This document shows, one piece after another, positions 32,880 through 40,815 of a stretch of DNA of 46,887 bases. Under the pieces are notes generated by a model. It had not been told where the DNA came from and made no database searches. It worked only from the letters and a program-made list of their open reading frames with translations. A program made the translations under genes and the position numbers. Source of the stretch: Gammaproteobacteria bacterium (GTDB lineage Bacteria; Pseudomonadota; Gammaproteobacteria; Steroidobacterales; Steroidobacteraceae); assembly GCA_009692285.1 (NCBI GenBank), contig SHZO01000002.1:1-46887 (forward strand), given 5' to 3'. Numbering within the stretch: position 1 is the stretch's first letter; every line of letters begins with the position of its first letter.

Positions 32880-34922
32880 TTAGAACTCTACTCTAAAGCC
32901 TGCATTGAGTGAGCGACCTGCCAAAGGGGCGTAGTCCTTAATTGGCGAGGTATGGCTACGTGCTTCGATATTTCCTAAGTTGCTAGCGCGTGCAAACAAT
33001 ATAAGGTTTTGGCGTCCTAATGGGTAGAGATAATTTAAATCGACACCAAGCAATGTGTAGCCTGAAGTTACACGCTCATTCTCTGCCACGCGCGTTTGGC
33101 GATCATGCCAAAGGGCATTTATAGCGATTCTTAAGCGCGAACCATTTAGAGAAATTTCGCTACCAAGGCGAAGTGGCGGGATCTGTGGTAGCGGAGTACC
33201 GGTGGTATCGTTGGCGCGAACAAAATCACCAAAGAATCTCAGATCTACTGCACCTAGTTTGCTATTGAAAACGTTTATATTATCTAATTCGAATTCAGTG
33301 CCTATAAATCGTGCTTCGTTGGTTTGATAGGCGACAATAGGTAGATTATCTTCAATCCCGAATAAGGGTTGTGCGCTAATGTAGTTAGCGTAGTAACTAA
33401 TAAACGCACTAATTGACCCACGCCAGGCATAGTTTTTACCGCCTATTATGAGACCCAGATCAGCAGTTTTTGAACGTTCAATACCCAGGGTAGCATCCCC
33501 AATCTCGAATCGCTGTACTGCGAGATGGGCACCATTAGCATAAAGCTCAGTCGCAGTGGGATGGCGTTCAGCCTTGTTTAGTTGTATCGTAATTTTTGCA
33601 TTAGGAGTGAGCTGCCATATTGTGCCGAGTGAAATGTTGAGAGTACTTTCATTGTTCTGTTTGTAATCTTCAGCTATCAAGGCTTTGATATTTTGGTATT
33701 CATAACGTGCTCCTGATTCTAAGGTCACAGCACCAAGACTGCGTTCTTCGAAAATAAAGAGACCTAGATTACGCGTGCTTGATTTAGGTAAAAAAGCTTC
33801 GGCACCTGTGGCATCAAATTCAATTGTTCGTGATTGCAGACCAAACGTTCCGCGCCAACCATTGAGTTCTTTGTGCTCTGCAGATAGACGTACTTCACGG
33901 CCTATTTGCGCATAGCGTGTCCCTATTCCGCCATCGCCTTCGAATTCACTATGTTCATAATCATTATGGGCTAGATGCAGGCGGAGGTTATTTACTGCGC
34001 CTTGCTCTGGACGCCATTCACCCGCCATATCGTAGCGATTTTGGTGCATATCAAGACTAACGCTGGGAGGTTCGCCTGGTTCCTCGCTTGGGCCAGGTAA
34101 GCCATAGTTTGTTGCAAAGCGGCTTGCTGAAAGTCCAAACCAGCCATTTTGGCTGATGCGTGCCACTCCAAGTGAGCCGCCTTGAGTATCGCTTGCAGAA
34201 TTTAGTAAGCGACCACTGGTTTCATCCGTGCTTTCTCCGAGCAAGGCTAGCTCTTTACGAAGGGCTTTAGACCAAGCGATACCTGGAATACGCACATCAC
34301 TAGTACGGCGTGATTGAACATCTGCATGTGCTTGCCACTGTTCAGTTATTGCAATTTCACCGCTAGCTGTCACAGCACGTTCGCTGAGTGCTGTATCGCT
34401 CCGTACCTCAATTGCAGAAGATTGGTTGTTAGTTAATTTCATCGAAGGTATGCGTTGCGTAAGTATATTGATAGCTCCTGCAGCTGCAGAGCTCCCAAAT
34501 AATAATGCTGCTGGACCGCGGATGACTTCAATACTATTTGCGATCAAAGGGTCAACGGTCACGGCGTGATCATCCGAAAGTGAGGATACATCTAGCGAAT
34601 CCCTTCCATCTTGGTAGATTTGCACGCGTAAGCCTCCTTGACCACGAATTATGGGACGGCTAGCGATGGGCCCAAAATAGCTAGCTGAGATGCCTGGGAA
34701 TTCATTTAACGTTTCGCCCAGACTCGGTGCGCGTAGACGCAATAATTCCTCTGCGCTGATCACGCGCACGGGTTGTGTTGTCTCTGAAATTCTTTGGCGC
34801 AGGGGAATTGCCGTGATGATAACTTCTTCAAGGATCATGCTGTTGGAGGGGGTAGTGCTTGCTGAGCCTATGGGAAGTAGCACTGCGCTGAAGAGCAGGG
34901 CAGGTAATAATCGAATATACAT
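32880..34922 (-). CDS. TonB-dependent outer membrane receptor, putative zinc receptor
   Basis: Plug domain (ISAEELLRLRAPSLGETLNEFPGISASYFG, PIIRGQGGLRVQIYQDGRD, IEVIRGPAALLFGSSAAAGAINI) and C-terminal AGRSLNAGFRVEF beta-strand. Confidence 0.93.
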   Translation of the reverse strand: MYIRLLPALLFSAVLLPIGSASTTPSNSMILEEVIITAIPLRQRISETTQPVRVISAEELLRLRAPSLGETLNEFPGISASYFGPIASRPIIRGQGGLRVQIYQDGRDSLDVSSLSDDHAVTVDPLIANSIEVIRGPAALLFGSSAAAGAINILTQRIPSMKLTNNQSSAIEVRSDTALSERAVTASGEIAITEQWQAHADVQSRRTSDVRIPGIAWSKALRKELALLGESTDETSGRLLNSASDTQGGSLGVARISQNGWFGLSASRFATNYGLPGPSEEPGEPPSVSLDMHQNRYDMAGEWRPEQGAVNNLRLHLAHNDYEHSEFEGDGGIGTRYAQIGREVRLSAEHKELNGWRGTFGLQSRTIEFDATGAEAFLPKSSTRNLGLFIFEERSLGAVTLESGARYEYQNIKALIAEDYKQNNESTLNISLGTIWQLTPNAKITIQLNKAERHPTATELYANGAHLAVQRFEIGDATLGIERSKTADLGLIIGGKNYAWRGSISAFISYYANYISAQPLFGIEDNLPIVAYQTNEARFIGTEFELDNINVFNSKLGAVDLRFFGDFVRANDTTGTPLPQIPPLRLGSEISLNGSRLRIAINALWHDRQTRVAENERVTSGYTLLGVDLNYLYPLGRQNLILFARASNLGNIEARSHTSPIKDYAPLAGRSLNAGFRVEF

Positions 34923-34953
34923 TTGTTTAATCCCCGAGTTTTAATTCAAAATA

Positions 34954-34968
34954 TGTTATATCATAACA
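34954..34968. promoter_or_regulatory. Zur-type operator palindrome
   Basis: TGTTATATCATAACA: perfect TGTTAT-N3-ATAACA dyad, 31 bp upstream of the TonB receptor ATG; one mismatch to TGTTATANTATAACA. Confidence 0.75.
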
Positions 34969-35007
34969 CATATAGGCCTAGCCCGTCATGGATAATCCTC
35001 GTATCAC

Positions 35008-36006
35008 ATGAAGATTACCCTTGAAAATCTTGATAGCTACCTGAAGCAAGCTCGACTCGCGCGGGCATATCTGCTTTCGGGCGATGAGGAACTGCTGGTT
35101 ATTGAAGCTGCGGATAGAGTCCGTGCTGCAGCACGTGCTGCAGGTTTCAGTGAGCGCGAAGTTTATTTTCCCGAACGTGGCAGTGATTGGTCCGATATCG
35201 TGGCCTCTTCAGGCTCTATGTCTCTCTTTGGTGATCGCCGTATTATTGAAGTGCGATTTAACGGCAAAGCCGGCAAGGAAGGTGGCGCTGCTTTGGTTAA
35301 ATTAGTTGAAACTACTGGCAGCGATGTTTTGCTATTAATTATCACCCCACGTTTAGAACCGGCGAGCCAATCAACGTCTTGGGTCAAGGCAATTGAAGCG
35401 CAGGGGGCTTGGATTCCAGTTTGGAATGTGGGTGCGCGCCAATTAGAGGCGTGGCTCGTGCAGCGATGCAAGCGCGCAGGGCTTGAACTCAACGCTGAGG
35501 CAGTGGCTTTGTTGGCCGCACGCGTAGAAGGTAATTTGCTCGCGGCGCATCAAGAAATAGAGAAACTTAAGCTTCTGGTCCCTACCGGGACAGTTGACGC
35601 AGCCGCGGTGCTCGCAGCCGTTGCGCACAGTGCGCGCTATGATGTGTTTATATTGGGTGAGGCGGTGCTCAATGGTGATGCTGCGCGCGCAGCACATGTG
35701 ATTGCAGGCTTGCGTGGTGAAGGTGTTGAGCCTACGTTGATTTTATGGTCGCTAGTCCGTGAGTTACGTAATATGTGGTCATTAAATCGCGGCGATGATC
35801 CTGCGCGCCGTCCTGGACTACGCATGTCTCCTGTTCAAATTGCAGCATTGGAGGGTGCGCGTCGGCGCTCTGTGCGCATGCCTTTTGCCCGATTATCCTC
35901 TCGTGCGCTGAGAGTTGATCGGATGATCAAAGGTAGATTAGCTGGTGACCCTTGGGATGAATTATTGCTGTTATGCTCAGAGTTTTGCGGCTTACGAGTA
36001 GTTTAA
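35008..36006 (+). CDS. holA: DNA polymerase III subunit delta
   Basis: ARLARAYLLSGDEELLVIEAADRVRAAAR; holA-type length and position before nadD. Confidence 0.95.
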   Translation: MKITLENLDSYLKQARLARAYLLSGDEELLVIEAADRVRAAARAAGFSEREVYFPERGSDWSDIVASSGSMSLFGDRRIIEVRFNGKAGKEGGAALVKLVETTGSDVLLLIITPRLEPASQSTSWVKAIEAQGAWIPVWNVGARQLEAWLVQRCKRAGLELNAEAVALLAARVEGNLLAAHQEIEKLKLLVPTGTVDAAAVLAAVAHSARYDVFILGEAVLNGDAARAAHVIAGLRGEGVEPTLILWSLVRELRNMWSLNRGDDPARRPGLRMSPVQIAALEGARRRSVRMPFARLSSRALRVDRMIKGRLAGDPWDELLLLCSEFCGLRVV

Positions 36007-36008
36007 GA

Positions 36009-36671
36009 ATGGATCCTATTGGAATTCTGGGCGGTACTTTTGATCCAATACATTACGGTCATTTGCGTACCGGTTTTGAGTTATTACAGAAACTTAAGCT
36101 TAGTGAAATACGATTCATTCCGGCAGGCAATCCGGGGCATCGTGATATCCCATTAGCTGAGCCCAGTTTGAGATTAGCGATGGTACGTGCTGCAATTGCT
36201 GATCAGCCACGATTTCTAGTGGATGATCGTGAGGTGTATCGCACGGGTGTGACCTACACAGTCGATACACTTACTGAATTACGTGCCACATTTCCTAATC
36301 GACCTCTGTGTTTGATTTTAGGTATGGATGCTTTCTTAGGCCTAACCAGCTGGCATCGATGGAGTGAGATTTTGAGCTTAGCGCACTTAATTGTGGCGCA
36401 TCGTCCTGGTTGGCAGGCTCCCACAAGCGGAGCTTTAGGGGAGTTACTCGCCACACATGCAACTCTAGTCTTTTGTGATCTCCACTTAAGTTTGGCGGGT
36501 CGTATCTATGTGCATGCTGTGACACAGTTAGAAATATCCTCCACTGGCTTGCGAGACATCATCACTTCAGGTCGTGATCCGCTGTATCTAGTGCCAGACG
36601 CAGTTCGCAGGATCATCCATGACACAGAGTGCTATGCTTCTACCCACTATGAAACCTCGAAAAACACCTAG
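36009..36671 (+). CDS. nadD: Nicotinate-nucleotide adenylyltransferase
   Basis: MDPIGILGGTFDPIHYGHLRTGFELLQKL; start corrected to ATG 36009; ISSTGLRD. Confidence 0.97.
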   Translation: MDPIGILGGTFDPIHYGHLRTGFELLQKLKLSEIRFIPAGNPGHRDIPLAEPSLRLAMVRAAIADQPRFLVDDREVYRTGVTYTVDTLTELRATFPNRPLCLILGMDAFLGLTSWHRWSEILSLAHLIVAHRPGWQAPTSGALGELLATHATLVFCDLHLSLAGRIYVHAVTQLEISSTGLRDIITSGRDPLYLVPDAVRRIIHDTECYASTHYETSKNT

Positions 36672-37281
36672 CGCTACTGGCGTACGTAAATCTGTCGCTT
36701 CGCGTGTAATCCTTGACGAACCTGCGGTACTGACCCTGACTAAAGCTGCCTTAGAAGATATGAAGGCGTTGGATGTCCGGGTAATTGATGTCCGCGGCAT
36801 CAGTGATGTGGCGGACTATATGGTGGTGGCTACCGGCACCTCAGATCGTCACTTGCGTGCTGTGGCGGGACGTGCCGTACAGATGGCAAAAGTAGCAGGT
36901 TTTCGACCACACGGTATTGAAGGTGAGCAGCAAGGTGAGTGGATATTAGTAGATTTACCTGATGTGATGTTGCATGTAATGCTCGCTTCAACGCGTGAGT
37001 TTTATCAGCTCGAACAATTATGGGAAGTAGCGCCGCGTGCCCTAGTACAAGAGCCCAAGGCCGTCCAGAAGCTAAGTCGTCAATCGATGGTTGCTAAAGG
37101 CCCCGCGCGCAAAAGAGCTGCTGTGCCGAAGCGTAGGTCTGGTGCAGCCCGTAAAGCGGTAGCACCTCGCAAGCAAACCGCACCCCGCAAAAAAACTGTA
37201 TCAGGCACAGCATCCGGCACCATGAAACGTACAAATTCAAAGAAAAAAGTTGTACGTAGACCCCCTGCCGTAGGTTTTTGA
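36619..37281 (+). CDS. rsfS: Ribosomal silencing factor RsfS with basic C-terminal extension
   Basis: DYMVVATGTSDRHLRAVAGRAVQMAK...EWILVDLPDVMLHVM...REFYQLEQLWE; basic tail after about residue 145. In-frame ATGs at 36619, 36637 and 36649 make the start uncertain. Confidence 0.93.
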   Translation: MTQSAMLLPTMKPRKTPSATGVRKSVASRVILDEPAVLTLTKAALEDMKALDVRVIDVRGISDVADYMVVATGTSDRHLRAVAGRAVQMAKVAGFRPHGIEGEQQGEWILVDLPDVMLHVMLASTREFYQLEQLWEVAPRALVQEPKAVQKLSRQSMVAKGPARKRAAVPKRRSGAARKAVAPRKQTAPRKKTVSGTASGTMKRTNSKKKVVRRPPAVGF

Positions 37282-37320
37282 GTTCTGCGCGGGCGCAAGG
37301 GAACGAGGTTAAAAAACTTT

Positions 37321-37791
37321 ATGCGCCTGCGCATCATTGCTATTGGTGCTCGGCAACCTAAATGGGTTGACTTAGCTGTAGTAGATTATTTGCGCCGAGT
37401 GCGTTTGCCGTGGCGCACTGAGTTGTGCGTAATTGAAGCTGGGTATCGAAGCGCAACACGTGGAGCCCAGCAAGCTATTGCGCGTGAGGGTGAGCGAGTG
37501 TTGGGCGCTCTGCGCGAACGCGATCGAATTGTGTTGTTAGATGAAAAAGGCAAAGCTTTAAGCACGCGTGAACTTTCAGCACGGCTATCAATGCTTGCTA
37601 GTGAAGGACCTGATGTTGCTATCTTAATCGGTGGCCCCGATGGGCATGCGCCTGCGGTCTGCGAACGCGCGGCAGAGAGCTGGGCGCTCTCGCGATTGAC
37701 ATTGCCCCATGGCATGGCACGTGTGTTACTTGCGGAACAAATTTATAGAGCTCAAAGTCTTTTATTAGGTCACCCTTATCATCGTGATTAA
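37321..37791 (+). CDS. rlmH: 23S rRNA (pseudouridine1915-N3)-methyltransferase
   Basis: MRLRIIAIGARQPKWVDLAVVDYLRR...VLLDEKGKALSTRE...ILIGGPDGHAP...LPHGMARVLLAEQIYRAQSLLLGHPYHRD. Confidence 0.98.
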   Translation: MRLRIIAIGARQPKWVDLAVVDYLRRVRLPWRTELCVIEAGYRSATRGAQQAIAREGERVLGALRERDRIVLLDEKGKALSTRELSARLSMLASEGPDVAILIGGPDGHAPAVCERAAESWALSRLTLPHGMARVLLAEQIYRAQSLLLGHPYHRD

Positions 37792-38417
37792 TGAATAACA
37801 TAGATTCTTTGGTAGATGTACTACCCGTGTTGTGCTTGGCGTCAGCCTCGCCCAGACGTCGCGAAATTCTTAGACAAATGGGGGTCCCGCATGTATTTGC
37901 ATCTGCTGACCTAGATGAAGCATTGCAGTACGGTGAGATGCCCGCTGACTATGTGCTACGTTTAGCCACTGCTAAAGCTCAGCTTATATATTCTAAATAT
38001 GAGCCGCATTCTTCTGTAGCTATGCCGGTCCTCGGTGCAGACACGAGTGTTGTGTTTGACGGCCAAATCTTAGGTAAGCCCAAAAATTTATCTGATTTAA
38101 AACATATGTTGGGATTGCTCGCGGGTCGTAAGCACGAGGTGATAACTGCTGTAGCGGTAGTAAACCCAAGCAGTTTGAGAACCTGCCTTGTGCGCAGTGA
38201 GGTAGTGTTTCGTCCTATTTCTATTGCTGAAATTGAACGATATTGGGCTAGTGGCGAACCTAGGGATAAAGCCGGTGGGTATGCGATCCAAGGTCTTGGT
38301 GGGGTATTCATTAGAAGAATTAAGGGTAGTTATTCAGGTATTGTCGGGCTACCCATATTTGAAACGGCAGAATTATTGACAGCCTCCGGTATTCCGCTGT
38401 GGCGGCCTGAGCTATGA
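37791..38417 (+). CDS. Maf family nucleotide pyrophosphatase
   Basis: LCLASASPRRREILRQMGVPHVF...VLGADTSVVFDGQILGKP...DKAGGYAIQGLGGVFI. Confidence 0.96.
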   Translation: MNNIDSLVDVLPVLCLASASPRRREILRQMGVPHVFASADLDEALQYGEMPADYVLRLATAKAQLIYSKYEPHSSVAMPVLGADTSVVFDGQILGKPKNLSDLKHMLGLLAGRKHEVITAVAVVNPSSLRTCLVRSEVVFRPISIAEIERYWASGEPRDKAGGYAIQGLGGVFIRRIKGSYSGIVGLPIFETAELLTASGIPLWRPEL

Positions 38418-39952
38418 ACTCTGAAATCTTGATTAATGTCGCCCCGCGCGAGGTACGTGCTGCCCTACTTGAAGGAGGGGTGCTGCAAGAGGTATTTATT
38501 GAACGTGTCAGTCGACGTGGTTTGGTTGGCAATGTGTATAAGGGGCGAGTGATGCGCGTCCTTCCAGGTATGCAGGCTGCCTTTGTTGATGCAGGTTTAG
38601 CGCGCACAGGTTTTTTACATGTGGAAGATATCGTTTCACCGGAATCGCAATTTGATGCGCAACTCTTTGCAAAGGCTGGCGGCTTCGGCAGCTCACCTAG
38701 TATGGGGCACACCATTCTCATGGAACCTGCACTAATTAAGCGCAGCGAGGATATTCGTCGCTTGGTTAGTCAAGGTGATGATCTGATAGTACAAGTAGTT
38801 AAAGATCCGCTTGGGACAAAAGGTGCGCGGCTAACAACTTTTATTTCTTTGCCCTCGCGTTACTTGGTTTTTATGCCTCGTAGTCACGGTCTAGGAATTT
38901 CAGCGCGTATTGAGAATGAAGTGGAGCGCTCACGCTTGCGGGAGATAATGCAGGCGCTGGTCAGTGAAGGGCATCTAGGAGGATATATTGTGCGCACTGC
39001 TGCTGAGGGCGTAGGAGTAGAAAGATTAGCGGCAGAGCTTGCATACTTGGAGAAGCTATGGATACAAGTGCGCGAGCGTAGTTTGCGTGCCTCGTTTGGC
39101 GAACTCATTCACGAAGACTTATCTCTGAGTTTGCGGATGCTGCGCGATGAGTTAGGCCGCAGTATTAATCGTGTTTTAGTCGATAGTGCTGCTGAGCAGG
39201 GGAGACTGCAGCAGTTTGTGCGCGATTTTATTCCAGATAATGCGCCGCGTATTGCATTACATACAGCGACCCTTCCAATCTTTGATATTCATGGTGTAGA
39301 TGAAGAAATAAACCGCGCGTTGGAGCGTAAGGTCTCCTTGAAATCTGGCGGATATCTAGTTATTGATCAAACTGAATCTATGACGACAATTGATATAAAT
39401 ACAGGTAGTTTTGTTGGTAATCGCAATCTTGAGGATACGATTTTTAGTATTAATCTTGAAGCTGCTGTAGCGATTGCACGACAACTTAGAATTCGTAATC
39501 TTGGTGGAATTATTATTATTGATTTTATCAATATGATTGATATCGCACATTGGGATGAAGTAATTTCTGCATTAAAGAAAGCACTAAAAGCTGATCATGC
39601 GCAGACGCAAGTCGCGCCTGCCTCAATCTTTGGTCTAGTTGAAATGACGCGTAAACGTACGCGAGAAAGTTTAGAAAATCTTCTATGCGTACCTTGTGGT
39701 GCTTGCCAAGGACAGGGTGCTGTGCGTTCATTAGAAACAATTTGCCAAGATATTTTTCGCGAGATTTTGCGTCAAGTGCACCAGTTTCATAGTCGTGAAT
39801 TATTGGTACTCGCGCATCCAGATGTCGTGGAACGTCTATTGAGTGAGGAGTCACATGTGCTGGCAGAACTCGAAGCAGAAGTAGAGCGTCCGATTCGTGT
39901 GCAGTCTGAGGTACTCTATGAGATTGACCACTACGATGTGGTGCTCATATGA
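38414..39952 (+). CDS. rng: Ribonuclease G
   Basis: EILINVAPREVRAALLEGGVLQEVFIERVSRRGLVGNVYKGRV; GGYLVIDQTESMTTIDINTGSFVG; C-P-C-G-A-C zinc link. Confidence 0.97.
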   Translation: MNSEILINVAPREVRAALLEGGVLQEVFIERVSRRGLVGNVYKGRVMRVLPGMQAAFVDAGLARTGFLHVEDIVSPESQFDAQLFAKAGGFGSSPSMGHTILMEPALIKRSEDIRRLVSQGDDLIVQVVKDPLGTKGARLTTFISLPSRYLVFMPRSHGLGISARIENEVERSRLREIMQALVSEGHLGGYIVRTAAEGVGVERLAAELAYLEKLWIQVRERSLRASFGELIHEDLSLSLRMLRDELGRSINRVLVDSAAEQGRLQQFVRDFIPDNAPRIALHTATLPIFDIHGVDEEINRALERKVSLKSGGYLVIDQTESMTTIDINTGSFVGNRNLEDTIFSINLEAAVAIARQLRIRNLGGIIIIDFINMIDIAHWDEVISALKKALKADHAQTQVAPASIFGLVEMTRKRTRESLENLLCVPCGACQGQGAVRSLETICQDIFREILRQVHQFHSRELLVLAHPDVVERLLSEESHVLAELEAEVERPIRVQSEVLYEIDHYDVVLI

Positions 39953-40782
39953 GTGTTAGCATGGTTCATCCTCTGATTAAAGTTGCTGCTATACAAATGA
40001 CCTCAGTCGCTGAAGTCGCTATGAATCTTGACAGCGCGCATCGTTTGCTAGAGCAGGCAAGCGCTCGTGGGGCTGCGGTGGCCGTATTACCCGAGAATTT
40101 TGCTTTCATGGGTTTACAGGATATAGATAAATTAGACATCGCAGAAAATTTAGGTGAAGGCCCGATACAAGCTATGCTCGCTTCCGCCGCACGGAAATTC
40201 AATCTTTGGATTATCGCTGGTACACTGCCTATTAAAGTCGTTGGCGATCAGCGTGTAGCCGCAGCTTCTTTAGTTTTTAATGAGCGTGGCGAGCAAGTGG
40301 CTCGCTATGACAAAATGCATCTATTTGATGTCAATATTCCAGGTAAGAGCGATGCTTACCGTGAATCAATTAACATGATTCCGGGCAGCTTGCCAGTGGT
40401 GGTGGATACCCCAGCGGGGCGCGTGGGTTTGTCTGTATGCTATGACTTACGCTTCCCTGAACTATTTAGAAGCTTGAGTGAGCAGGGTGCAACATGGTTT
40501 GTGGTTCCCTCTGCCTTCACTGTGCCTACCGGGCAGGCACACTGGGAAGTCTTGTTGAGGGCGCGAGCTATTGAAAATTTAGGCTATGTAGTTGCTGCGG
40601 GTCAATGCGGACTGCATCCTAATCAACGTGAAACTTATGGCGACAGTTTAATCGTTGATTATTGGGGTAAGGTTTTAACACGTTTGCCTAGTGGTGAGGG
40701 GGTCATTGAGGCAGAATTTGATCAACTTGCGCAACTTAGCGTGCGTACAAATTTCCCCGCGCTACAACATCGGCGCTTGTAG
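39949..40782 (+). CDS. Carbon-nitrogen hydrolase (nitrilase superfamily)
   Basis: VAVLPENFAFMG, YDKMHLFDV, GLSVCYDLRFPELFR catalytic Glu-Lys-Cys. Confidence 0.95.
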   Translation: MSVSMVHPLIKVAAIQMTSVAEVAMNLDSAHRLLEQASARGAAVAVLPENFAFMGLQDIDKLDIAENLGEGPIQAMLASAARKFNLWIIAGTLPIKVVGDQRVAAASLVFNERGEQVARYDKMHLFDVNIPGKSDAYRESINMIPGSLPVVVDTPAGRVGLSVCYDLRFPELFRSLSEQGATWFVVPSAFTVPTGQAHWEVLLRARAIENLGYVVAAGQCGLHPNQRETYGDSLIVDYWGKVLTRLPSGEGVIEAEFDQLAQLSVRTNFPALQHRRL

Positions 40783-40815
40783 GCTTTTAAACAAATTTTG
40801 AAGGATAGTAAGGTA

